A stretch of DNA of 38,918 nucleotides from CALJIC01 sp039805565 (GCA_039805565.1 JBDLTZ010000199.1:1-38918); one strand, 5' to 3'. Positions 24,974 through 33,553 are shown, counted from the stretch's first letter. Notes: generated from the sequence alone by a model not told the origin. Made by a program: numbers and translations.

Positions 24974-27163
24974 CTACGCGAGCGCAGGCTCCTGGCGTTC
25001 GAGGGGCAACGCCAGCGCAAAGACGCTGCCGCGGCCCTCCTCGCTCTCGACCCACACGCGCCCGCGGTGGGCCTCGACGGCGAGCTTGCAGAAGGTGAGG
25101 CCCAGGCCCGTGCCGCGCATCTTGCGGCCGCGCACCTGACCGAATTTTTCAAAGATACGCTCGAAGTAGGTCGGCGGGATACCGATGCCGCGGTCCTGCA
25201 CCCAGAGCACGAGCCAGGAGCCGGCGTCGGGGGCGCGGCGCAGCGGGAAGCGCGCCGAGAGCGCCTTGCCTTCACCGAGGTAGTGTGCCCCGACCGTCAC
25301 CGTCTGGCCCGGGCGGGAGAACTTAATCGCGTTGTCGAGCAGGTTCTGAAGCACGCGGACGATCTTATCCTCGTCGGCCTCGATCAGCGGCAGGTTCACC
25401 TCGAGCTGCTGCTCGATCTCCACCCGCGAGCTTGTGGCCGAGGCGCGCAGCAGATCCACAGCCGCGTCGACCACGGCGTACGGTGAGAGCGGCTTCACGT
25501 CGAGCGACATCTGGCCCTGCTCCATCTTGGAGATATCGAGCAGGTTGTTGATCAGCTCGAGCATCGTCTGGCTGCCCTGGTAGGCGATCTTGAGCAGCTC
25601 GCGCTGCTGGTCAGACACTGGGCCGCTCAGTCCGCGCTGCACCATCATCACGCCGTTCATGATCGAGGTCAGCGGGGCGCGCAGGTCGTGCACCAGCATG
25701 TTGGTGTAGTCCTCGCGCAGCTGCTCGAGCTCCTTCTCCTGAGTGATGTCGCGCAGCACCGCCAGCTCGCCGTACACGGCGCCCCGCTCGTCGCGCACGG
25801 GGAGCCGTAGGATCCGCACGAATCGGCGCCGCGCCCCGCCCAGCGCCAGCTCGCTCACCTGCACCGCCGGCTCGACCTCCTCATCGTCGGCGGCCGCCCA
25901 CGGCCGCTGCACCACCTCGTGGGCGCGGGCGTGCAGCTCGGCCAGCAGCTCCTTCAGCGGCTGCCCGAGCGCCTCCCCCTCGGAGCGCGCACAGATGCGG
26001 GCGGCCATCGGGTTGACCATCCGCACCAGACCGTGCGGGTCGGCCATCAGGATGCCGTCTGCGGTGGAGTTCTGGATCGCCTCGAGCCGGTCGCGGCCGT
26101 CGGCCACCTGCTGGAAGAGGTGGGCGTTTTCAATCGCCACGGCGATGAAGGAGGCCATCCGCAGCAGGCGCTCAGCGTCCTCGGGTACGAACGGCCCGTC
26201 GAGCTTATTCAGCAGCTCCACCGCCCCGATCACCCGCCCCTTGGCCACCATCGGCACGCACAGGATGGAGCGCGTGGCGAACCCGGCATCCTCGCTCACT
26301 TTGCGGTAGAAGCGCGGGTCGGACTCGACGTCGGCCACGATCTCCCACTGGCCGGTGGTCACCACGTGCCCCACCACGCCCTGGCCGGCCGGCACGCGCA
26401 CTCCGGCGAGCTTCTCCTCGCCGCCCTCGATCGTCATCACGAACTCGAGGTCGCCGCTGCGCTCATCCTTCAGCAGCAGGGAGCCGGCCTCGACGCGGAA
26501 GTACTGGTTGAGCTTCTGCACCACCAGGCGGTAGACCTCGCGCGTGTCCAGCGTCGAGGTGATCGTGGCGGCGATCTCGTTGAGGGTGCCGAGCTCCTGG
26601 GTCCGCCGCTGGGCGGCCTCGCTCAGACGGAAGGCTGTGATCGCGGTGGCGATCTGTCCGGCCAGCACTCGCGCCAGCGCGACCTCGTCGGCACTGAAGG
26701 CGCGCTCGCCGTCCGCCGCGCCCAGCACCAGCACGCCGATGTCACGGTCCTGCGCCACCAGCGGCAGGATCAGCACGGCGCGGACCTCGCGCGAGCGCAG
26801 CAGGTCGCCCACCGCCGCCGGGTAGGTGTCCCACTCGCCGCAGCGCACGGCGCGCGGGCGGCGGCCGCGGATCGCCTCCGCCACCGAGGGCAGGTCGGCC
26901 AGAGCCAGGCCGGGTGGCGAGACCTGCGGGGGGTACTCGCACGCCAGCCGGGCGGCGCCGTCGTCCAGCAGCGCTACCCCGCCGCGCTCAACGCCCAGCA
27001 GCGCGGTGATCGTTTCGAGCGACAGCAGCAGCAACTCGTCGAGGTTGGCGGCGGTCTCGATCGCCAGAGTGATGCGGATGAGGGGGTCGATGCGCGCAGC
27101 GATCAGCGTCTGCTCGGCGGGAGAGGTGAAGGCGTCAGGATCGTCTTTGGTCGTATAGGTCAT
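24974..27163 (-). CDS. Soluble sensor histidine kinase with tandem GAF and PAS domains
   Basis: This 729-aa kinase has no membrane segment. It has two GAF domains (about residues 25-180 and 190-350; the second contains the typical GVVGHVVTTGQWEIVADV block), a PAS domain (about 355-475), HisKA with phospho-acceptor His492 in MLVHDLRAPLTS, and an HATPase with NLLDNAIKFS, QDRGIGIP and GTGLGLTF. It would sense a cytoplasmic ligand or redox/light cue; no bilin-binding Cys is evident. The start at ATG 27163 is preferred because an extended -10 box (27204-27212) would place the transcript start near 27197, ruling out the GTG at 27205. A strong AGGAG upstream belongs to an out-of-frame ATG (short open frame 27135-27188) that overlaps this start. 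Confidence 0.9.
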   Translation of the reverse strand: MTYTTKDDPDAFTSPAEQTLIAARIDPLIRITLAIETAANLDELLLLSLETITALLGVERGGVALLDDGAARLACEYPPQVSPPGLALADLPSVAEAIRGRRPRAVRCGEWDTYPAAVGDLLRSREVRAVLILPLVAQDRDIGVLVLGAADGERAFSADEVALARVLAGQIATAITAFRLSEAAQRRTQELGTLNEIAATITSTLDTREVYRLVVQKLNQYFRVEAGSLLLKDERSGDLEFVMTIEGGEEKLAGVRVPAGQGVVGHVVTTGQWEIVADVESDPRFYRKVSEDAGFATRSILCVPMVAKGRVIGAVELLNKLDGPFVPEDAERLLRMASFIAVAIENAHLFQQVADGRDRLEAIQNSTADGILMADPHGLVRMVNPMAARICARSEGEALGQPLKELLAELHARAHEVVQRPWAAADDEEVEPAVQVSELALGGARRRFVRILRLPVRDERGAVYGELAVLRDITQEKELEQLREDYTNMLVHDLRAPLTSIMNGVMMVQRGLSGPVSDQQRELLKIAYQGSQTMLELINNLLDISKMEQGQMSLDVKPLSPYAVVDAAVDLLRASATSSRVEIEQQLEVNLPLIEADEDKIVRVLQNLLDNAIKFSRPGQTVTVGAHYLGEGKALSARFPLRRAPDAGSWLVLWVQDRGIGIPPTYFERIFEKFGQVRGRKMRGTGLGLTFCKLAVEAHRGRVWVESEEGRGSVFALALPLERQEPALA

Positions 27164-27188
27164 GTGGGGGAGTGGCCATTGTGCACAT
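27135..27188 (-). CDS. Possible 17-codon leader peptide overlapping the kinase start
   Basis: ATG at 27188 has a perfect AGGAG at 4 nt (27193-27197) and opens a 17-residue frame (MCTMATPPHDLYDQRRS) that ends at 27135 inside the first codons of the kinase, in another frame. If translated it could couple or throttle kinase translation. It may equally be chance; there is no protein homology to support it. Confidence 0.25.
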   Translation of the reverse strand: MCTMATPPHDLYDQRRS

Positions 27189-27203
27189 AGTACTCCTGTC
27201 CAC

Positions 27204-27212
27204 ACTATAGCA
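27204..27212 (-). promoter_or_regulatory. Extended -10 box upstream of the soluble GAF kinase
   Basis: The minus strand reads TGCTATAGT, a TGn extended -10. A start near 27197 would give an unusually short leader of about 35 nt to the kinase ATG. No -35 match is seen, which is tolerated with an extended -10. Confidence 0.4.
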
Positions 27213-27293
27213 GCCCCCCCAGCGGGGAGCTAGCGGGCAAAAGCTACAAATCGATGACAATATCGACCCCTCTGCCCGCGCCCCGTGTCGCCC

Positions 27294-28673
27294 CTACGCC
27301 GGCCGGAGGTACGGCGAGCCCACAGCCAGGTAGCCGTAGCCGCGCTGCACCAGCTCGTCGAAGTCGGGGATCATACGGCGCCCGTCCATCACCAGGTACG
27401 GCGGCGGCACCGTGGTCTCGATCGTGCGCGACAGCCCGCGGAACTCCTCCCAGTCCGTCGAGATGAACAGCATGTCGCTGCCGGTCAGGGCCTCCTTGAC
27501 CGACTCGTGGTAGCTGATCTTCTCGAACAGGTGGTTCTTCTCAGGGTCAAAGAAGCGCCGCGCCTCCCCGAGCGCCATCGGGTCGTAGGCTCGGATCGCC
27601 TTCACGCCGCGCGCCAGCAGCGCCTCCACCACCTTCAGCGAGGAGGAGTCGCGCATGTCGTTGGTCCGCTGCTTGAACGCCAGCCCCAGCAGCGCCACGG
27701 TCTTCTGGTTGAAGCTCGCGCCGACCTCGCGCAATGCCCGCTCGATCAGGTAGGTCTTCTGGTACTCGTTGATGCCATACACCGACTGGAGCAGGTCGGT
27801 GGGCTGGCCCTCGACGCGCAGCTGGTAGATCAGCGACTGGATATCCTTGCCGAAGCAGGAGCCGCCCGCGCCGTTCGACACGTACGAGCCCCAGGTGCTG
27901 ATGCGGCCGTCGGCGGTCACGCCGCGCTTCAGGTCCTCCATCCGCACGTTTGGGAAGGTCTCCCCAAGCCGCGCGCCCACGCCGTTCCAGAACGACACGT
28001 AGGTCAGCAGCAGGGTATTCGCCACGTACTTGATCGACTCAGCCGTCTCGGGGGTGGTCTCGATGTAGCGGATGCGCACGTGGTTGACGAACTGCGAGTA
28101 GATCCGCCGGATGATGCGGAAGTCCTCCTCGGTGTCGGCGCCCACCACCACGCGGTCGGGCCGGCGCGACTTCTCCACCGCGTCACCCTCGGGCAGGAAC
28201 TCGGGGTTCGAGGCCACGCCGGCGTTCGGCACCTGGTGCTTGTGCAGCACGGCCTCGAGGCTGCGGGCGGTGCCGATCGGCACGGTGCTCTTGTTGATCA
28301 GCACCACGCGGCGGGTGTCCTGCCGCGCAGCCAGGAGCTCGGCCAGGTAGTTGACGGCGTCGAAGTAGAAGCTGAGGTCGGAGGAGCCGTCCGGCTTCGG
28401 CGGAGTCGGCAGGCAGAGGAAGATCGCGTCGGTCCCCTCGATGATCGAGGTGATATCGTTGGTGAAGAACAGGTAGCGCCCAAGGTTCTCCGCGATGATC
28501 GAGGGGAGGCCGGGCTCGTTGATGTAGTGCTCGATCGCGGCCTGGTCGCCGCTCTGGTAGGCGGCGATGCGCTTGCGGTCGATATCGTATGCGTAGACCT
28601 CGTGGCCATACTCGGAGCACACCGCCGCGTGGGTCAGTCCCACGAAGCCCGTGCCGACAACAATTATTTTCAT
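27294..28673 (-). CDS. UDP-glucose/nucleotide-sugar 6-dehydrogenase family protein
   Basis: The family oxidises UDP-sugars to UDP-uronates with two NAD per turnover, feeding polysaccharide synthesis. The 459-aa protein has the Rossmann loop GTGFVG (residues 7-12), NPEFLPEG (Glu158), Lys215/Asn219 in ESIKYVANT, catalytic Cys273 in GGSCFGKD, and a C-terminal nucleotide-binding domain. The usual block (LDxRIG ... GYGGSCFPKD) is altered to ADGRIST ... GAGGSCFGKD, so it belongs to a divergent subgroup and its sugar may not be glucose. ATG 28673 has a strong AAGGAG. The gap upstream (115 nt) holds a hairpin and a direct repeat, so it may be transcribed on its own. Confidence 0.88.
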   Translation of the reverse strand: MKIIVVGTGFVGLTHAAVCSEYGHEVYAYDIDRKRIAAYQSGDQAAIEHYINEPGLPSIIAENLGRYLFFTNDITSIIEGTDAIFLCLPTPPKPDGSSDLSFYFDAVNYLAELLAARQDTRRVVLINKSTVPIGTARSLEAVLHKHQVPNAGVASNPEFLPEGDAVEKSRRPDRVVVGADTEEDFRIIRRIYSQFVNHVRIRYIETTPETAESIKYVANTLLLTYVSFWNGVGARLGETFPNVRMEDLKRGVTADGRISTWGSYVSNGAGGSCFGKDIQSLIYQLRVEGQPTDLLQSVYGINEYQKTYLIERALREVGASFNQKTVALLGLAFKQRTNDMRDSSSLKVVEALLARGVKAIRAYDPMALGEARRFFDPEKNHLFEKISYHESVKEALTGSDMLFISTDWEEFRGLSRTIETTVPPPYLVMDGRRMIPDFDELVQRGYGYLAVGSPYLRPA

Positions 28674-28713
28674 AGAAGCGCTCCTTAAAAGAGTTGATTT
28701 TCGGGTGAGCCTC

Positions 28714-28739
28714 GGGGAGGGCGCGGCGTTAGCCCTCCC
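28714..28739. repeat. GGGAGGGC...GCCCTCCC hairpin upstream of the sugar dehydrogenase
   Basis: GGGAGGGC (28715-28722) pairs with GCCCTCCC (28732-28739) across a 9-nt loop. The same GGGAGGGC/GCCCTCCC stem occurs twice at 36848-36912, so this is a repeated intergenic element. It lies in the leader or spacer between the zinc-ribbon gene and the dehydrogenase. Confidence 0.55.
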
Positions 28740-28741
28740 GC

Positions 28742-28758
28742 ATCAATATGTATCAATA
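28742..28758. promoter_or_regulatory. ATCAATA direct repeat with 10-bp period
   Basis: ATCAATA occurs at 28742-28748 and again at 28752-28758, one helical turn apart, in an AT-rich patch upstream of the sugar dehydrogenase. Such spacing suits a regulator binding one DNA face. No regulator can be named. Confidence 0.25.
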
Positions 28759-28788
28759 GAGCACCTGCGCCGCACAGAGCCACCAGCG

Positions 28789-29988
28789 CTACGGCGCGCC
28801 GCTCACCGTCAGGTTATCGAAGCGGACCGTCAGGCCGGTCTCACTCTGGGTGCTGGCCCCAAACGCAAGCTCGCCGCCGCTGAAGCTGGTGTCGGTCGTC
28901 TCGGCCAGCAACTCGCCGTTGACATAGAGGCGGATGGTCTCGCCCTGCATCTCGACGCGCAGGCGGTTGCTCTGCCCCAGGCCGTTGATAGCCGCCGAGT
29001 CCGACAGCTCCACCAGGTCGATGGGCTCGTTCCCAACGTACTTCTGCAGCAGGTAGCTGCCGTCGCCGAAGACGTAGAATGCGTAGAAGTTGTCCTGGTC
29101 CTGGTAGCGGAACAGGATCACCGAGCCACCATCAGCGGCCCCCTCGACGGTGGCGTCCACCTCGATCGCCACGTCGTCGTAGACTCCGTCGGCGATGTCC
29201 CACACCAGCCAGTCGGCGCGGTCCACCGCGATCGTGTAGGTCTCCTGGTCGAAGGTGAATTCAGCGCCGTCGGCTGGCCCCTCGGTGAGCCCGCTGTCCC
29301 CCGAGCCGTCGAACGCGTCGTTGATCAGCACCGCGCCCGCGCCCTCGCCCTCGCCCTCGCCCGCGCCGGGCTCGGCGGTGGCGATGAGCGCCTCGGCGGT
29401 GGACATGATCGGGTTGATCTGCGCCTGCTCCGCCACCGAGTTGGTGAACCAGGCGAGCGCGGCCAGGCCGGCCACCACCGCCACGCAGGCGAGCACCGCC
29501 AGCCCAACAAGGATGCCGATGATCAGTCCCCAGCGGCTCTTGCCCTGTGCGGGCGGCGTAGCGCCAGCCGGCGTCGGCGGGACGGTGAACGGGCCGGTAG
29601 GCGCTGGCGCCCAGGCGGGCTCACTCGGGCGCGCATCCGCGGCAGGCGCGGGCATGACGGGCGGCACCGCGTACGGCCCTGCTGCGGGCGCCGCCGGCTC
29701 AGCGGCCCCGGCCCCCGGCAGTCCGAACATGCCCCCAGATGATGCCTCCTGCTGAGGGACCTGGGGCTCTAGCCGCTGCGTCGGGGCAGGCTCCAGCCGC
29801 TGCGTCACGGGAGACTCGGGCAGCGCCGGCAGAACAACCGTCGCGGTGGCGGGCGCGGCCCGCTCCTCCGGGGCCTGCTGGGCGCGCTCGGTAGGCGCGG
29901 GCTGGCGGGCGCCGCACTGCGAGCAGAAGCGCTGGTCGGCCGCTACCTCGGCACCGCACTCGGGGCAGGTTGTCGTCATGGTCGTCAT
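28789..29988 (-). CDS. Zinc-ribbon, single-pass membrane protein with lectin-like extracellular domain
   Basis: The 399-aa protein starts with a four-cysteine zinc ribbon (Cys8, Cys11, Cys22, Cys25; CPECG ... FCSQCG). A Pro/Ala-rich cytoplasmic linker containing two TQRLEP repeats follows, then one membrane helix (about residues 154-181) and an outer domain (about 225-399) of the concanavalin/LamG-like jelly-roll kind (FRYQDQDNFYAFYVFGDG, LRVEMQGETIRLYVNGE, RFDNLTVSG). Such proteins are frequent in Chloroflexota; the ligand is unknown but probably a glycan or polymer. Two ATGs compete (29988 and 29979): the GAGG is 1 nt from the first and 10 nt from the second, so the second may be real. It begins 19 nt after hisC and is probably cotranscribed. 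Confidence 0.82.
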   Translation of the reverse strand: MTTMTTTCPECGAEVAADQRFCSQCGARQPAPTERAQQAPEERAAPATATVVLPALPESPVTQRLEPAPTQRLEPQVPQQEASSGGMFGLPGAGAAEPAAPAAGPYAVPPVMPAPAADARPSEPAWAPAPTGPFTVPPTPAGATPPAQGKSRWGLIIGILVGLAVLACVAVVAGLAALAWFTNSVAEQAQINPIMSTAEALIATAEPGAGEGEGEGAGAVLINDAFDGSGDSGLTEGPADGAEFTFDQETYTIAVDRADWLVWDIADGVYDDVAIEVDATVEGAADGGSVILFRYQDQDNFYAFYVFGDGSYLLQKYVGNEPIDLVELSDSAAINGLGQSNRLRVEMQGETIRLYVNGELLAETTDTSFSGGELAFGASTQSETGLTVRFDNLTVSGAP

Positions 29989-30007
29989 TCCTCTCTGTCA
30001 GGAGCCC

Positions 30008-31075
30008 TCAACTCAGCACCGCCCGAAGCGCGTCGAAGAAGCGCGTGTTCTCCTCGTCGGTGCCGTACGAGATGCGGATGTGCCCCGGCAGGCCCCAGCC
30101 CCCGAGCGGCGTGATCGTGAAGCCGCGGTCCATGAGCGCCTCGGTCACTGCCATGTCGTCGTGTACCGGCACCGCGACAAAGTTCGTCTGGCTGGGAATT
30201 GGGCTCAGGCCCATGGCGCGGAGCTCGCGCTCGAAGACGGCGCGGCACGCGGCGGCGTGGGCCCGGCTGCGCTCCAGGTGCTCCTCATCCTCGAGCGCGG
30301 CGAGGCCGGCGGCCTGGGCGATCGCGTTGACATTGAAGGTGGGGCGGGCGCGGTCCAGGTACGCCACCACGTCGGGGTGCCCGAAGGCGTACCCTAGGCG
30401 CAGCCCAGCCAGGCCGTAGATCTTGGCGAAGGTCCGCAGCACGAGCAGGTTGCGTCGGCCGGCGCGCAGCTCGGCGAGCATATCCGGGTAGTCGGGGCGG
30501 TCCACGAACTCCACGTAGGCCTCGTCCACCACCACCAGCACATCGTCGGGCACGCGCTCCAGCAGGCGGCGCATCTCATCGGCGGTGCTCGTGGTGCCCG
30601 TAGGGTTGTTCGGGTTGCAGACCAGCACCAGGCGGGTGCAGTCGGTGATCGCGTCGGCCATCGCGTCCAGGTCGTGGCGGTAGTCGCGCAGCGGGACGCG
30701 CACCGCCTCGCCGCCCATCTCCAGGGTGCGGAGGAAGTAGCTGATGAACGAGCCGTGGGCCATCACCACCTGGTCGCCCTGGCCGAGGAAGGCGAGGCAG
30801 GTGAGAAAGACCGCCTCGTCGGAGCCGTTGGTGCACATCACCATCTCGGGCTCGAGCGCGAAGCGACGGGCGAGGGACTGGCGCAGCGCCAGCGATCCGG
30901 CGTCGGGGTAGCGGAAGATGCCGGCCGCGGCCTGCTGGATTGCGGCCACAGCGCGGGGCGAGGCGCCGAGTGGGTTCTCGTTGGATGACAGCTTGGTCAT
31001 GCCCTGCGGCTGCTGTCGGATGAGCTTAGGCGACTTGTACGGCGGCAGATTGAGGATGTGCTGCTTGAAATGCAC
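30008..31075 (-). CDS. hisC: Histidinol-phosphate aminotransferase
   Basis: This PLP-dependent fold-type I aminotransferase converts imidazole-acetol phosphate and glutamate to histidinol phosphate in histidine synthesis. The 355-aa protein shows KLSSNENPLG (substrate site), NPNNPTG (Asn157), DEAYVEF (Asp184, Tyr187), the Schiff-base lysine Lys218 in RTFAKIYGLAGLRLGYA with Arg226, and a C-terminal domain with the usual RISYGTDEEN. The start is GTG 31075. Its ribosome-binding site GGAG lies inside the last codons of the upstream kinase, 2 nt separate the genes, and translation is probably coupled. Related aromatic-amino-acid transaminases share these motifs, so the exact substrate is somewhat uncertain. 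No other his gene is in the window. Confidence 0.9.
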   Translation of the reverse strand: MHFKQHILNLPPYKSPKLIRQQPQGMTKLSSNENPLGASPRAVAAIQQAAAGIFRYPDAGSLALRQSLARRFALEPEMVMCTNGSDEAVFLTCLAFLGQGDQVVMAHGSFISYFLRTLEMGGEAVRVPLRDYRHDLDAMADAITDCTRLVLVCNPNNPTGTTSTADEMRRLLERVPDDVLVVVDEAYVEFVDRPDYPDMLAELRAGRRNLLVLRTFAKIYGLAGLRLGYAFGHPDVVAYLDRARPTFNVNAIAQAAGLAALEDEEHLERSRAHAAACRAVFERELRAMGLSPIPSQTNFVAVPVHDDMAVTEALMDRGFTITPLGGWGLPGHIRISYGTDEENTRFFDALRAVLS

Positions 31076-31077
31076 TG

Positions 31078-33348
31078 CTAGTACTCCACACCATTTCCGC
31101 TCTCCTCGCCGAGCGGGAGCGTAAACATAAACGTGCTGCCCTGACCCTCGCGGCTCTCGACCCAGATCGCGCCCCCGTGGCGCGTGACGAACTCGCGGCT
31201 GAGGTACAGCCCGAGCCCGAGGCCCTCGCCAGCGCGCTGGATCCCGCGCGAGTAGCGCTTGAACAGGCGGCCGACCTGCTCCTCGGCGATACCACCGCCC
31301 TGGTCCTGCACCTGCACCAGCGCCACCAGTTCGCTCTCCGGCCGCTCCCCCTGGGCCGCGGCGCGCAGGTAGCCGGGGTAGCGCTGGGCGAGGAGAACAG
31401 TATGCTCGGTGCGCAGCCGTACCGACACTGTGGTGCCGTTGGGGCTGTAGCGCACCGCGTTGCCGATCAGATTGGTGAGCACCTGGCGGATGCGGAGCTG
31501 GTCGCAGTCGACATTGAGCTCGAGCTCCTCGCTGTCCAGCAGCAGCTCCCGCTCACCGGCCACCGGGCGCTGCTGCTCAATCACCTGCTGGGCCAGCGAC
31601 ACCAGGTTGACCTTCTGCCGCGCGAGGTTAAGCTGGTCGGCGTCGAGCCGCGAGACGTCCAGCAGGTTGTCCACCAGGCGCAGCATGTGCGTCACCTGCT
31701 GGCCCAGGATCGTCAGACCGCGCACCTCGGCGGGGTCCTCCTCGCGCTTGGCGCTCCGCCGCAGCAGCAGGTCGGCGTAGCCGCGCACGGCCGCGAGCGG
31801 GCTGCGAAGCTCGTGAGCCGCCACCGCCAGGAAGTCGTCCTTGGCGCGCTCGAGCTTCTGGCTGGTGGTGATGTCGCGGAAGATCACCACCGCGCCCTCG
31901 ACCTCGCCCTCGTCGTCGTAGACCGGCGCGCCGGTGAAGCTGAGGACTGTGTCCTGGCCGCTTGCGCCACGCGAGAGCACCCGGTAGTCGTGGAACACCT
32001 CGCCCGAGAGGGCGCGGGCGAACGGCAGGCGCTCGACGGGCAGCGCCACACCCTCCATATCGCGGATCGCGTAGAAGTCAGGCATCTCGCTGAGCGGCTG
32101 CTGGAAGGGCAGGCGGTCGAGCGAGAGGAGCTCCATCGCCATCTGGTTGGCCAGCACCATACGCCCCTCGCTGTCGCACAGGGCCACCCCCTCGGCGATG
32201 CTGTTGATCACCGCGGCGAGCTTGCGGCGCTCGGTCTGGCTATCGTCGTAGAGGCGGACGTTCGCGATTGCGAAGCCGATCAGGTTGCTCATCATCATGA
32301 GCGCCTGGACGTCGAGACGCTCGGGGAGCGTGGCGCCGCCGTAGAGGCTGACGAGCCCCACCACTGTGCCGCCGGCGAGCAGCGGGATGTAAGCGCAGCC
32401 GGCAATGCCGGCGTCAATCAGCAGCTCCTCGCCGGCCTCGGCGATCAGCGGGCGGCGAACGGGCTGGCCGTAGCGGACGGCTTCCTCGCCAGGGGCACCG
32501 GCCACCGGCTGGCGGGCGCAGAAGGTGGCGTAGGCCGGCGGCAATCCGCGCGATGCGCCTAAGGTCAGCTCGGCGCGGCCCGGGTCGAGCAGCAGGATCG
32601 CCCCGGTAGACGCCTCAACCACCCCGAGGATCACGTCGAGCACATTCCCCATCAGCTCATCGAGGTCGGCGGCGGTGCTCACCACTGTGCCGACGGCGCC
32701 GAAGGCCTCGAGGCGGCGCTGGTGGGCCTGCATCTGGGCGTGGAGCTGTGCGTTCTTGATCGCGCCGGCCGCCAGGTTGCTGAAGGTCTGGAGCACCTGG
32801 AGGTCCTCACGGCGTAGGGCGGGGCGGGAGCCGAGGTTCATGAGCTCGAGCACCCCGATGATCTCAGGGCCGATGCGCAGCGGCAGCACCACCGCGGCCA
32901 GCTCGCGCGGCAGGCGGTCCAGGAACAGCCCCAGGTCCTCTGCGCTGCGCGGGCTGACGCGGCCCGCTAGGTCGCGGTAGTTGGCGCGGGTTTCGATCAG
33001 CAGGGGCTCGCCGCGCTGGAGCACGTTGCCGGGGAGGCCCTCGCCGGGGCGCAGGCGCAGGCGGAGCAGCATCTCGAGGCCCGGGCCGAGGTCCAACCCG
33101 TGGTAGGACTCAACGCGCAGCAGGTTCTGCTGGCGGTCGAAGATCCAGAGCAGGCCTGCCTGCACCGCTGGAACCACCTCGACGACACGCTGCGCCAGGG
33201 CGCCGATCAGCTGGGCCGGGTCCAGCACCGACACCAGGTATGTCGAGACGCGCAGCAGGTTGCTGAGCACCTGGCTGCGCTGGTCGGCATCGTCTGCCGC
33301 AGGCGCCTCGAAGATATCGCCGGGGTACTGTGGCGGTTTGATACTCAT
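31078..33348 (-). CDS. Soluble sensor histidine kinase with GAF and PAS domains
   Basis: The kinase is 756 aa from ATG 33348 (MSIKPPQYP), preceded by AGAGG. It has no membrane helix. Two GAF domains (about residues 20-190 and 200-350) and a PAS domain (about 355-490) precede HisKA, with phospho-acceptor His512 in AVAAHELRSPLAAVRGY, and an HATPase with NLIGNAVRYS, QDQGGGIAE and GEGLGLGLY. In the first G box the usual DxGxGI is QDQGGGI, which keeps Asp and the glycines. It is divergent from rex, with an extended -10 promoter between them, and is followed 2 nt downstream by hisC. It may report redox or metabolic state, but that is inference. Confidence 0.92.
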   Translation of the reverse strand: MSIKPPQYPGDIFEAPAADDADQRSQVLSNLLRVSTYLVSVLDPAQLIGALAQRVVEVVPAVQAGLLWIFDRQQNLLRVESYHGLDLGPGLEMLLRLRLRPGEGLPGNVLQRGEPLLIETRANYRDLAGRVSPRSAEDLGLFLDRLPRELAAVVLPLRIGPEIIGVLELMNLGSRPALRREDLQVLQTFSNLAAGAIKNAQLHAQMQAHQRRLEAFGAVGTVVSTAADLDELMGNVLDVILGVVEASTGAILLLDPGRAELTLGASRGLPPAYATFCARQPVAGAPGEEAVRYGQPVRRPLIAEAGEELLIDAGIAGCAYIPLLAGGTVVGLVSLYGGATLPERLDVQALMMMSNLIGFAIANVRLYDDSQTERRKLAAVINSIAEGVALCDSEGRMVLANQMAMELLSLDRLPFQQPLSEMPDFYAIRDMEGVALPVERLPFARALSGEVFHDYRVLSRGASGQDTVLSFTGAPVYDDEGEVEGAVVIFRDITTSQKLERAKDDFLAVAAHELRSPLAAVRGYADLLLRRSAKREEDPAEVRGLTILGQQVTHMLRLVDNLLDVSRLDADQLNLARQKVNLVSLAQQVIEQQRPVAGERELLLDSEELELNVDCDQLRIRQVLTNLIGNAVRYSPNGTTVSVRLRTEHTVLLAQRYPGYLRAAAQGERPESELVALVQVQDQGGGIAEEQVGRLFKRYSRGIQRAGEGLGLGLYLSREFVTRHGGAIWVESREGQGSTFMFTLPLGEESGNGVEY

Positions 33349-33404
33349 CGCCTCTTCTGATGGTGATAGGCGTGCCGCAGGCGACTCCCAACGCAATGCG
33401 CCAG

Positions 33405-33413
33405 ATTATAGCA
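33405..33413 (-). promoter_or_regulatory. Extended -10 promoter (TGCTATAAT) for the kinase-hisC unit
   Basis: The minus strand has an exact TATAAT preceded by TGC, 57 nt upstream of the kinase ATG. The -35 position matches poorly. Transcription would start near 33398 and run through the kinase, hisC and probably the zinc-ribbon gene. Confidence 0.5.
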
Positions 33414-33472
33414 CGCGAGAACATCGCACGCAGGTACGATTCGCCGGCATCGCTCCCATGGCCACGATGCAC

Positions 33473-33485
33473 ATTGTTTGACAAT
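33473..33485. promoter_or_regulatory. ATTGT-TTG-ACAAT dyad between the kinase and rex
   Basis: This perfect 5-bp inverted repeat with a 3-bp centre sits upstream of the rex -35 box and about 60 nt behind the divergent kinase promoter. It is AT-rich in G+C-rich DNA and suits an operator. It resembles part of a Rex site (TTGTGAA...TTCACAA) but lacks the full consensus. Confidence 0.35.
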
Positions 33486-33523
33486 CTGTACCGCTCCAGA
33501 ATGCGGTCGCACAGTCGTTAGTC

Positions 33524-33553
33524 TTGACAAGCCGCTCCCGATAGTGCTACACT
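33524..33553 (+). promoter_or_regulatory. Sigma-70-type promoter for rex
   Basis: TTGACA (33524-33529, perfect) and TACACT (33548-33553) are 18 nt apart. Transcription would begin near 33560. Over the start site lies TTCAC-N10-GTGAA (33553-33572), a dyad that could serve as an operator, followed by an AT-rich stretch. Confidence 0.7.
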
